Assembly (NCBI GenBank): GCA_947174725.1
Contig: CAMWKA010000123.1
Location: 1 to 5,926, forward strand
Source of the DNA: an uncultured Lachnospiraceae bacterium
GTDB lineage: Bacteria > Bacillota > Clostridia > Lachnospirales > Lachnospiraceae
Direction: 5' to 3'
DNA: 5,926 nucleotides
Shown here one piece after another: positions 1-5,926 of this stretch. The stretch's first letter is position 1. Each line of letters begins with the position of its first letter. A program made the translations under genes and the position numbers. The notes below the pieces were generated by a model. It made no database searches. It had not been told where the DNA came from and saw only the letters and a program-made list of their open reading frames with translations.

Positions 1-1
1 C

Positions 2-211
2 CACCGGAAGGAGCTGACTCCCCAAACCTGTTCCCCTTTTTACGGGACGGCTGAGAAGAATGGGCTGACAGAAGCTCTTAAGGTATACCGTATGGGAAAA
101 ATCGGAATCATGCAATATTTACGCTTCCTAGGGCGTTATATCTCTGGATTCTGCGGTTATGGATTTAGTAAGCTGCAACGGGCATTTTTAAAGTGTTTCG
201 GTAAATACTAG
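2..211 (+). CDS. 3' end of an unrecognised protein, probably from a polysaccharide cluster (partial)
   Basis: The frame is open from the first complete codon of the window and ends at TAG 209-211, giving the last 69 residues of a gene that starts upstream of the window. The tail is basic and aromatic (segments such as MGKIGIMQYLRFLGRYISGF and KLQRAFLKCFGKY) and could form amphipathic or membrane-associated helices; no catalytic motif is visible. It ends 41 bases before the ATG of the downstream glycosyltransferase, on the same strand, so the two are probably co-transcribed and it may be another glycosyltransferase or polysaccharide-modifying enzyme. That role rests on context only. An internal ATG at 91 exists but lacks a clear Shine-Dalgarno sequence, so a truncated C-terminus is preferred to a separate small gene. 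Confidence 0.55.
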   Translation, partial: HRKELTPQTCSPFYGTAEKNGLTEALKVYRMGKIGIMQYLRFLGRYISGFCGYGFSKLQRAFLKCFGKY

Positions 212-241
212 AACTAAAATAAAGATTGCGCGAGGTAAACA

Positions 242-248
242 GAAAGGG
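242..248 (+). promoter_or_regulatory. Ribosome binding site for the family 2 glycosyltransferase
   Basis: The purine run GAAAGGG lies 4 bases before the ATG at 253. The alternative in-frame TTG at 226 has only a weak A-rich stretch in front of it. This favours ATG 253 as the start. Confidence 0.5.
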
Positions 249-252
249 CGTT

Positions 253-1332
253 ATGGAGAAAAGGGCAGATGGCAGTACGGATCTGATCAGTGTGATTGTG
301 CCGATCTATAAAGTAGAAAAATATCTGCGGGAATGTGTCAACAGTATTCTCCGACAGACTTATTCCACCCTTGAGATCATACTGGTGGATGACGGCTCGC
401 CGGATCGTTGCGGAAGGATTGCGGACGAATATGCGGAAAAAGACCCGCGTGTCAAAGTGATCCATCGTAAAAACGGCGGTCTTTCTGAAGCACGTAACAG
501 TGGACTGCGGGAAGCAACAGGTCTCTGGGTGGTCTTTGTGGATTCGGATGACGTGATCCATGAAAAAATGATAAGTACGCTGTATGACGCTGCTGTTTCT
601 ACCGGCAGCCGGATGGCATGGTGTGCTATTTGTGAAATTACCGAGGATGGATATCCGGTCATTTCGGGTGACAGAAACGACGAATCGCCGTCTCCGGACA
701 AAAAGGTGGATGGCAGAGAAAAAATTGAAGAATGCAAAGTTAGTGTTTTTACCGGACAGGAGGCGGAAAAACAGTTATATACCATGTCTGGAAACCAGCA
801 GTGTCTTGTGGCGTGGAATAAAATTTATCACAGAGATTGTTTTTACGAGAATGGTGAACCAATTTTTTATCCGCCGGGAAAAATTTTTGAGGACGGTTAT
901 ACAACTTACCGGCTGATCTATCAGGCCGAACGGGTTGCCGTACTGTCACAGCCGCTATATTATTATCGTCAGCGAGACGGCAGTATCATGGCGAAAAATG
1001 CCTATCGGATTTATGAACCGGCGTTGGAAGCGGGACTACTCAGAATGGATTTTTATAAAAGGCAGGAAGAGAAAGAATTGTATCTGCTGGAGCTGAATAT
1101 GACGATCTATTCCGTTATCCGGTTTTATGAGCGCATCCTGGTAAGGAAAGAACGAAAGAATCTTCGACGCTGGTTCGGAAAGATTTACTGTGATTATTTT
1201 GTAAAGGAACACTGGCCATTGGCTAAGAGAATCCGAATGAAGGCGTTTCAGATCGGATACCCCTGTTATAAGCTGGTTAGTTCTTTTGAAGGTTTGTACA
1301 ACCGCCTGCATCATGGCACTAAAGTGCATTAA
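253..1332 (+). CDS. Family 2 glycosyltransferase (GT-A fold), likely surface polysaccharide synthesis
   Basis: A 359-residue protein from ATG 253; an in-frame TTG at 226 would add nine residues but has a poorer ribosome binding site. Visible GT2 motifs in order: SVIVPIYK at residues 13-20 (first beta strand, nucleotide-sugar site), VDDGS at 45-49, NGGLSEARNSGL at 74-85, the DSDD metal-binding DXD motif at 97-100, the FED motif around 212-214 where the catalytic base usually lies, and YYYRQRDGSIM at 236-246, typical of the EpsJ/CpsI-like branch. Length is normal for the family. The last 100 residues are helical and basic with no clear transmembrane segment, so the enzyme is probably cytoplasmic or peripheral at the inner membrane face, adding a sugar from a nucleotide donor to a lipid-linked or exopolysaccharide precursor. 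Donor and acceptor cannot be read from sequence. It follows another + strand gene at 41 bases and is the last gene of that group before a convergent operon. Confidence 0.93.
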   Translation: MEKRADGSTDLISVIVPIYKVEKYLRECVNSILRQTYSTLEIILVDDGSPDRCGRIADEYAEKDPRVKVIHRKNGGLSEARNSGLREATGLWVVFVDSDDVIHEKMISTLYDAAVSTGSRMAWCAICEITEDGYPVISGDRNDESPSPDKKVDGREKIEECKVSVFTGQEAEKQLYTMSGNQQCLVAWNKIYHRDCFYENGEPIFYPPGKIFEDGYTTYRLIYQAERVAVLSQPLYYYRQRDGSIMAKNAYRIYEPALEAGLLRMDFYKRQEEKELYLLELNMTIYSVIRFYERILVRKERKNLRRWFGKIYCDYFVKEHWPLAKRIRMKAFQIGYPCYKLVSSFEGLYNRLHHGTKVH

Positions 1333-1361
1333 AGTTCGCGGGCTATAGAAAAGGTATAGTT

Positions 1362-1397
1362 ATTAGTGTGAGAAGAAATTCTAAGTTTCACACTAAT
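1362..1397. repeat. Hairpin 1 of intergenic array
   Basis: The arms ATTAGTGTGA (1362-1371) and TCACACTAAT (1388-1397) are perfectly complementary over 10 bp. In a + strand transcript the stem can continue by a G-U (1372/1387) and an A-U pair (1373/1386). It lies 29 bases after the glycosyltransferase stop codon. No T-run follows on the + strand, so it is not a textbook intrinsic terminator for that gene. Confidence 0.7.
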
Positions 1398-1403
1398 CCT
1401 CCA

Positions 1404-1430
1404 TGTCAGAGCAGTTTTACTGCGATGACA
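1404..1430. repeat. Hairpin 2 of intergenic array, with a tandem G-A internal loop
   Basis: The outer stem is TGTCA (1404-1408) with TGACA (1426-1430); the inner stem is GCAGT (1411-1415) with ACTGC (1419-1423), closed by a TTT loop. The two stems are separated by a symmetric GA/GA internal loop (1409-1410 and 1424-1425). In + strand RNA this would form tandem sheared G-A pairs, a stabilising motif in structured RNAs. Confidence 0.6.
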
Positions 1431-1468
1431 CGCGATGAGAAATCCGCGCAGGCGGTTTCTCATCTGCG
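1431..1468. repeat. Hairpin 3 of intergenic array
   Basis: The 5' arm 1431-1447 pairs with the 3' arm 1452-1468 around a GCAG loop (1448-1451). The stem is 16 bp with two single-base bulges (T1443 and T1465), and has a GC-rich apex and base. It abuts hairpin 2 with no spacer. Confidence 0.7.
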
Positions 1469-1473
1469 ATCAA

Positions 1474-1502
1474 AGCAATTTGAGGCTCTGACTCAAATTG
1501 CT
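1474..1502. repeat. Hairpin 4 of intergenic array
   Basis: AGCAATTTGAG (1474-1484) and CTCAAATTGCT (1492-1502) form a perfect 11-bp stem with a 7-base loop (1485-1491). It ends exactly where hairpin 5 begins. Confidence 0.75.
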
Positions 1503-1538
1503 GATTGAAAAATAAGCTTTCGAGCTTATTTTTCAATC
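1503..1538 (-). terminator. Perfect 16-bp hairpin at the hscC stop codon, possible bidirectional terminator
   Basis: Arms 1503-1518 and 1523-1538 are exactly complementary and enclose a TTCG tetraloop as read on the + strand. The stem has an AAGCT/AGCTT core flanked by A-rich and T-rich runs, so each strand reads as a short stem followed by a T-rich stretch, the shape of a bidirectional terminator between convergent genes. It overlaps the last base of the hscC TAG codon (1538-1540). The stem is AT-rich, and the T-run lies inside the pairing rather than after it, so termination strength is uncertain; a role in 3' end protection or processing is an alternative. Confidence 0.6.
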
Positions 1539-3229
1539 TAATCCTCGTCTCCTTGTTCTTCCAGACATTTTCTTAAAGCATCTGCCGCATCCATGATCTG
1601 ATCCCGTTCACGGCTGTCAAGCGCCGTTTCAAACTCCCGCATGCACCGTTCTATGACTGTCCGCTTCTGCCCGGTACTCTCCTCATAACAGCGTTCTCCG
1701 CGAAGCAGAAGAAGCTTATTTTCCTCCTGGTCTCTGGGCGATATCTTCAGATAAGAAAGCTCTTCCAGACGGTTCTTGATCTCCTCGTCCGTCATGGTGT
1801 TATATTTCCCCTTAATGATCTGTTTTTTCACCCTGCCGGTGGAAACCACCTTTACCTCTACCTCCAGAATGGAATTGATATCATAAGTATAAGTCACATC
1901 TACGGATTCCTCGCCACGGGGTTTTTTGGGGATCCTGATATCCATCGTACCGATCAGCAGATTATTGGCCGTCAGACGGCTTTCTCCCTGAAATACATTG
2001 ATACGTATCTTCTCCTGATCATCATGCAGGGTATAGAGCCGCTCCGTCCTGCTTGCCGGGATCACGGTATTACGTTCAATGATCGGGCAGTAATGACCGC
2101 TCTCAAAACTTCCGTCAGGCCGTTCCACGGAAACTTCCGTCCCCAGGGTAAACGCACAGACATCCGTCAGAATGATCTCCTTGACATCCTTATCCCGCGC
2201 CTTCATAGCCGCCTGGATCGCAGCGCCCAGCGCCACCGCTTCATCCGGCTGAATCGATGTATCGGGAAACTGCCTGAACAATTTCACAATAAATTCCCTA
2301 ATGATCGGCATCCGGGTAGCTCCGCCCACCAGCACCACCTGATCAATATCCGTGATCTTGACATGGGCATCCGTAATGCTTCGCTGCAATGGTTTTCTGA
2401 TACGCTCTAAAAGGGGCTCGCAAAGCTTCTCATACGCCTTTGCGGTAATGTTCATCTCCTTTGTTTCCCCGCCCACCTTACACTTCATTTTGGGATTCTT
2501 CTTTTCTCCAAGTTCTCTTTTACAGAGTTCCGCCGCCTTATGGATCGCAGTCAGCGTTTTGGCATCCAGTTTATCAATCTCTATTTCATTCTTCCTGATA
2601 AACTCCTGCTCGATCACCTCCGTAAAATTTTCACCACCCAGATAATTGTCTCCCGCTACTGCGCGTACTTCCAAAATCGTGCCGTACAGTTCCAGAATCG
2701 ATACGTCAAATGTACCGCCGCCCAGGTCAAAGACCATAAAGCGGGTATTCTCTTTCTTATCATACAGTCCGTAAGTGATCGCCGCCGCTGTCGGTTCACT
2801 GATGATACGCTCCACCTTCAGACCCGCCAGCTTTCCGGCAAGCTTCGTCGCTTTACGGCGCTCATCATCAAAGTAGGCCGGAACACTGATCACAGCTTCC
2901 GTCACCTTCTTTCCGAGATACTCCTCCGCATCCTCTTTCAGGCATCTTAATACAAAGGCAGAAAGCTCCTCCGGTTTGAATCTGCGTCCCCCCAGATCGT
3001 ACTCCTTCTTACTTCCCATAAAACGTTTAAAGACATCCGCCATCCGCTCCGGATGAAGCATGCCGTATTCTTTTGCCGTCTCTCCCACGAGGATCTGCCC
3101 CTCTTCATCCACCGCCACCACGGATGGAGTCAGGTTCTTCTGAAGCCGGTTTGGTATGATCACGGCTTTCTTATTTTTACAATAAGCGGCAAGACTGTTC
3201 GTCGTGCCAAGATCGATCCCTATAATCAT
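1538..3229 (-). CDS. hscC: HscC-type Hsp70 molecular chaperone
   Basis: A 563-residue Hsp70, shorter than DnaK (about 638) and close to E. coli HscC (about 556). The nucleotide-binding domain (about 1-350) is intact: phosphate-1 IDLGTTNS at 5-12, K68 matching DnaK K70, VPAYF with the proline switch P117 and R125, EPTAAA from 145, phosphate-2 [11 protein letters not shown] at 167-177, and adenosine loop [10 protein letters not shown] at 299-308. The interdomain linker is IILTD (352-356) instead of DnaK VLLLD. HscC-like signatures include LKEDAEEYL (97-105), [13 protein letters not shown] (382-394), [11 protein letters not shown] (449-459) and LKISPRD (494-500). The beta substrate-binding domain spans about 357-475 and the helical lid is short (about 480-563). 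In E. coli, HscC hydrolyses ATP with dedicated J-proteins and works without GrpE; the client here is unknown. The start ATG at 3227-3229 has a good ribosome binding site. The protein is cytoplasmic, with no signal peptide. It lies downstream of the TPR gene on the same strand, probably in one operon; no CIRCE element is seen upstream. Confidence 0.93.
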   Translation of the reverse strand: MIIGIDLGTTNSLAAYCKNKKAVIIPNRLQKNLTPSVVAVDEEGQILVGETAKEYGMLHPERMADVFKRFMGSKKEYDLGGRRFKPEELSAFVLRCLKEDAEEYLGKKVTEAVISVPAYFDDERRKATKLAGKLAGLKVERIISEPTAAAITYGLYDKKENTRFMVFDLGGGTFDVSILELYGTILEVRAVAGDNYLGGENFTEVIEQEFIRKNEIEIDKLDAKTLTAIHKAAELCKRELGEKKNPKMKCKVGGETKEMNITAKAYEKLCEPLLERIRKPLQRSITDAHVKITDIDQVVLVGGATRMPIIREFIVKLFRQFPDTSIQPDEAVALGAAIQAAMKARDKDVKEIILTDVCAFTLGTEVSVERPDGSFESGHYCPIIERNTVIPASRTERLYTLHDDQEKIRINVFQGESRLTANNLLIGTMDIRIPKKPRGEESVDVTYTYDINSILEVEVKVVSTGRVKKQIIKGKYNTMTDEEIKNRLEELSYLKISPRDQEENKLLLLRGERCYEESTGQKRTVIERCMREFETALDSRERDQIMDAADALRKCLEEQGDED

Positions 3230-3234
3230 GAATG

Positions 3235-3240
3235 CACCTC
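3235..3240 (-). promoter_or_regulatory. Ribosome binding site of hscC
   Basis: GAGGTG on the - strand, 5 bases before the ATG. It supports the chosen start, which also places the phosphate-1 motif at the expected distance from the N-terminus. Confidence 0.75.
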
Positions 3241-3266
3241 ATTCTATATTTTAGTAGATTAGGTAA

Positions 3267-3475
3267 TTGCGAAACTTTGTTTCCTACAACTTTTCGTTGT
3301 GCAATATAGACATATCATCGCCGGGCACGCTTCCGCTGCGCGCGCTACGCAGCGGTACATAAGATGCCAAAATACGGCATCTAAGTACCGGCGAGCGCAC
3401 AAGCGCCCGGCGTATGATATGGTCTATATTACACAACTAGTTATAACTGGTTATTAGAAATCAGCCGTTTCGCAA
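3267..3475. repeat. Outer 9-bp inverted repeat enclosing the TPR-hscC intergenic structure
   Basis: TTGCGAAAC at 3267-3275 and GTTTCGCAA at 3467-3475 are perfect reverse complements about 190 bases apart, bracketing the large palindrome at 3296-3437. They could close the whole intergenic fold as a basal helix or mark the ends of an inserted palindromic element. No flanking target duplication is evident. Between the inner structure and the right arm lies AGTTATAACT (3439-3448), a 10-base perfect palindrome. Confidence 0.5.
3296..3437 (-). repeat. Large branched palindrome between the TPR gene and hscC
   Basis: Arm 3296-3326 pairs with arm 3405-3437 over about 31 bp, interrupted only by single-base bulges opposite 3311/3312 and 3318/3319 and by one position (3302/3431). 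That position is a G-U wobble in - strand RNA but a C-A mismatch in + strand RNA. After a two-base bulge (3327-3328), four more pairs (3329-3332 with 3401-3404) extend the stem. Inside are two hairpins: CCGCTGCG/CGCAGCGG (3333-3340 and 3348-3355), and AGATGCC/GGCATCT (3362-3368 and 3376-3382) carried on CGGTAC/GTACCG (3353-3358 and 3385-3390). The result is a Y-shaped three-way junction, with the two inner hairpins sharing bases 3353-3355. No U-run follows on the - strand, so it is not a simple terminator; an mRNA processing or stability element, or a palindromic mobile element, are options. Confidence 0.75.
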
Positions 3476-3497
3476 ATACAAATATTTATCGGTCAGG

Positions 3498-5926
3498 CTA
3501 TCTTGCCAATCTGTCGATCATGATCAGCAGCTGCTGCGCCAATGTATTATTGCCGCGGTAGCAGCATCGATTGGATTCCTCACAGAGGATACGTGCCTTT
3601 TCTATATCTCCCTCCAGATAAGCCAGACGTGCCATGGCTTCTTTCATTTCCGTACAATCCTCTTCGCTGCACCAGTAACACATACAGCCCTTCTGCATTT
3701 TCTCCATATACGTGTATGCCAGCTCTGTATTGCCGGAATAAAACGCATACAGAAAATAGTTATACAATTTCTGTCTTGCCCCGGTGGTCATCCTGTCGAG
3801 CAGTTCCTCTATGGAATATTCCAGATCGGTACACTCCTTAAAAGACTTATCCAGATACCTGCGGTAGATCCCTGCATACTTTCTGGCATTTTTCATATCG
3901 CCCGCATAGTAATAAGCGATCATCATATTCTCCACCAGATCCTCTGCATTATCATAATTACGCATTTTTTTCGTCATCTCATAAATCTTCTCATAATACA
4001 TGAGTGCAGTTTCATATTCCGCCATGTGAAAATAAATATCGGCCAGCTTGAACCTAAGATCGATCCTGTCTTCCAGTGATTCCTCTTCCTTCTCCGCTTC
4101 CGCCTGTATCCATGCGGCTGTCCGGTCCAGATATTTTTCTACATATCGGCAAGCCTCCCCGGGTGAAGGATACAGGCTCCAGCTCTCGTAGATATCCTGA
4201 ATACGGCTGGTCTCGTCGGAAAGCTTCTCACAATGCCTTTTCGTCACATCGATGCTTCCATACTCCTTCCTGATCCAGTTCAGCGCCTCCTTGATATGTC
4301 CCTGCTGCGCTTCCACATATGCCAGGCTTTCCAGACATTTCTTATGTTCCTCCTCTTTGGTAAGCTCCTTGGCAAGCTTCTTCAGACAGCGGGTACCTTC
4401 TTCATAATCCCCCTTCCGCAGATAACAGTTCAGGATCTTTCCGATACAATATTCATTATCTTCATTAAATCTTTGTTTCGTATGGATGCTTTTCAGATAA
4501 CATTCGATCGCCTCATCAAGCCGTCCCATTGTGCGAAGGATATCCGCTTTCGTATACCACAGTCCGCTTTTTCCTTCCCCCTCAAAGCTTTTGTCGATAT
4601 TCTCCAAAGCGGTCTCATACTCCCGCATGTAATAATGGATCTTTGCTTTTCTCCAATAATTCCAAGGCACGATGCCATTCTCTTCATCCTGCTGCAGGAA
4701 GTATTCCAACGCCTTCTTACCATATTCCGGCTGATATGCGCTCACAAATTTACGCAGATAGACCCAGCCGATCCTCCAGTATTCCTTTTGCTTCTCAGGC
4801 GCGATCTCAACCGCCTTCTGATAGTAAGCGATAGCTTCGTTATAATCTCCGGCTTTTTCTTTGATCACTCCCAGATAGATATACACCCATTCAAATGCCA
4901 TACCCTTGTCTTCACATACCTTCAGATAACGATATGCCTTTTTGTTATCCTTCTTATGGATATGGTATAACCTTCCAATATAATACATCTTGGAAATATC
5001 ATCCGCAAGACGTTCTGATTCCAGAAGATACCGCAGCGCAGCGTCTCTGGTGGATTTCCCGCTGCGATACTCGTCCTCATTCAGACGGTACCGGTTCATA
5101 AGCGCTTCGGCGATCAATTCCTTCGGCGCCTTTTCCTTCTTCATGCGCCGGATCGCCTTCGCTGCGTAATCATCCGCAGCCTGCCATTCCTCCGGCGTTT
5201 TTATCAGTCCGGTCTTCGCTTCTATACGCAGCGCCATCAGTTGATAGCTTTCTACTCCCGCCTCATCCGCCTGCCTAAAGATATTTTCAGCGTCCTTGTA
5301 CTGACGGTAAGCGATAAATACCTTGGCGGCGCGTTCATAGATCTCCGGATTGCCGTTATATAAACGCTTTGCCTGATAAAAAGTATCAATGACTTCCTGC
5401 GCCATGCGCAGCCCTTCATACGCTTCCTGCAGATAAAAATATGCCCAGTAAAAGTTCGGATCCAGCTCCTTTATCTTCTCGCAGACAGCCGCCATGCTTT
5501 GATAGTTCTTTGCCTCCCTATACAGCATCACCTTACTCATATAATGGTTAAGATTCTTCGGTTCCACTTCTATGGCATGATCCAGTGACTTTTCCGCCAG
5601 ATCAAAATATTCCTTCCCTTCTTCTTCCTCCCTATGTAAAAAATAGAGATTACTCCAGGCGCTGCCCTCCATACGGCAGATATCTACCATCTGCTTTTCA
5701 GCGTCCCCCGGTTTCTCTTCTTCCAGACATTCCCGCCAGCTCTCCGTTTCCCGGATCATCTCATGATATTCCTGATTCAGATAATGCATGGAAGCGGAAA
5801 GTCTATGCCACCATGCAGCATGCTGGCAATACTCCGGATGCGCCGCAAAAAACGCCTGCCCATCCTTACTCCTTTCTGCCTGAATATAACTCCATCCCAG
5901 ATCTTTTGCATCCTCCTGTGACAGAT
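3498..5926 (-). CDS. Large tetratricopeptide-repeat protein, likely HscC partner (N-terminus outside window)
   Basis: The frame is open from the right edge of the window to TAG at 3498-3500, giving 808 visible residues. An ATG at 5787-5789 would give 763 residues. However, the 45 codons upstream of it are open and protein-like (for example HPEYCQHAAWWHRLSASMHY), and no ribosome binding site fits that ATG, so the true start probably lies beyond the window. Numbered from that ATG, the protein is almost entirely helical with TPR-like units: about 60-180, the clearest at 300-440 (GDYNEAIAYYQKAVEIAP at 314-331, REYETALENIDKS at 389-401, GRLDEAIECYLKSI at 422-435), then 455-510 and 575-640. A cysteine-rich patch lies at 702-743 (C-x-C-x2-C-x4-C, then C736 and CC742-743). 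There is no transmembrane segment. TPR solenoids bind proteins, and its position upstream of hscC on the same strand suggests a co-chaperone or client adaptor. A J-domain in the missing N-terminus would fit but cannot be seen. The 268-base gap to hscC is long for one operon. Confidence 0.88.
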   Translation of the reverse strand, partial: LSQEDAKDLGWSYIQAERSKDGQAFFAAHPEYCQHAAWWHRLSASMHYLNQEYHEMIRETESWRECLEEEKPGDAEKQMVDICRMEGSAWSNLYFLHREEEEGKEYFDLAEKSLDHAIEVEPKNLNHYMSKVMLYREAKNYQSMAAVCEKIKELDPNFYWAYFYLQEAYEGLRMAQEVIDTFYQAKRLYNGNPEIYERAAKVFIAYRQYKDAENIFRQADEAGVESYQLMALRIEAKTGLIKTPEEWQAADDYAAKAIRRMKKEKAPKELIAEALMNRYRLNEDEYRSGKSTRDAALRYLLESERLADDISKMYYIGRLYHIHKKDNKKAYRYLKVCEDKGMAFEWVYIYLGVIKEKAGDYNEAIAYYQKAVEIAPEKQKEYWRIGWVYLRKFVSAYQPEYGKKALEYFLQQDEENGIVPWNYWRKAKIHYYMREYETALENIDKSFEGEGKSGLWYTKADILRTMGRLDEAIECYLKSIHTKQRFNEDNEYCIGKILNCYLRKGDYEEGTRCLKKLAKELTKEEEHKKCLESLAYVEAQQGHIKEALNWIRKEYGSIDVTKRHCEKLSDETSRIQDIYESWSLYPSPGEACRYVEKYLDRTAAWIQAEAEKEEESLEDRIDLRFKLADIYFHMAEYETALMYYEKIYEMTKKMRNYDNAEDLVENMMIAYYYAGDMKNARKYAGIYRRYLDKSFKECTDLEYSIEELLDRMTTGARQKLYNYFLYAFYSGNTELAYTYMEKMQKGCMCYWCSEEDCTEMKEAMARLAYLEGDIEKARILCEESNRCCYRGNNTLAQQLLIMIDRLAR

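Noticed and set aside
131..254. Direct repeat GGGCGTTAT at 131-139 and 246-254
   Set aside because: Only 9 bases, two copies, one inside a coding frame; it can arise by chance and no further structure supports it.
214..785. Open frames on the - strand opposite the glycosyltransferase (115 and 141 codons)
   Set aside because: They overlap a gene with clear GT2 motifs and show no domain or translation signals; they are shadows.
1362..1538. CRISPR array
   Set aside because: The palindromic units differ in sequence and length from each other, with no conserved repeat or regular spacers.
2024..2950. Several overlapping + strand frames opposite hscC
   Set aside because: They run antisense to a conserved Hsp70 coding region, and none resembles a protein family.
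3241..3290. Possible hscC promoter on the - strand (TAAAAT-like -10 upstream of the ribosome binding site)
   Set aside because: The region is AT-rich and a -10-like hexamer is present, but no convincing -35 lies 16-18 bases upstream, so it is not called.
3230..3497. CIRCE (HrcA operator) upstream of the Hsp70 gene
   Set aside because: The inverted repeats present do not match the TTAGCACTC-N9-GAGTGCTAA consensus.
4233..4970. 245-codon open frame on the + strand opposite the TPR gene
   Set aside because: It lies wholly antisense to a well-supported TPR coding region; its translation is rich in Phe/Ile/Leu/Pro as expected from reading the complement of a Glu/Lys-rich gene, and it has no ribosome binding site or recognisable domain.

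Overview
The window looks like a stretch of a Firmicutes chromosome, most likely a gut-type clostridium of the Lachnospiraceae. This is an inference from the moderate GC content, GAGGTG-type ribosome binding sites, clostridial-style glycosyltransferase and TPR proteins, and intergenic spaces packed with hairpins. No rRNA or other marker gene is present to settle the taxonomy.

Layout. Positions 1-1332 (+ strand) are the tail of what is probably a surface-polysaccharide gene cluster: the last 69 codons of an unrecognised protein (2-211), then a complete family 2 glycosyltransferase (253-1332). Positions 1333-1537 separate this convergently from the next operon and hold a run of five back-to-back hairpins (1362-1538), the last of which overlaps the stop codon of the facing gene. 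Positions 1538-5926 (- strand) carry a two-gene unit. A long tetratricopeptide-repeat protein comes first (3498 to beyond the window end, N-terminus missing), followed by a specialised Hsp70 of the HscC subfamily (1538-3229). The 268-base gap between these two co-directional genes holds a large branched palindromic structure (about 3296-3437) enclosed in a further 9-bp inverted repeat (3267-3475).

How the genes fit together. HscC is a non-canonical Hsp70 known in E. coli to work with dedicated J-domain proteins rather than DnaJ. The TPR protein next to it is a plausible dedicated client-binding partner or co-chaperone. Its reading frame runs off the right edge of the window, so a J-domain at its N-terminus is possible but cannot be seen. 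The glycosyltransferase side is convergent with the chaperone side and nothing in the sequence links the two functionally. The most unusual parts are the two structured intergenic regions and a cysteine-rich patch at the C-terminus of the TPR protein.
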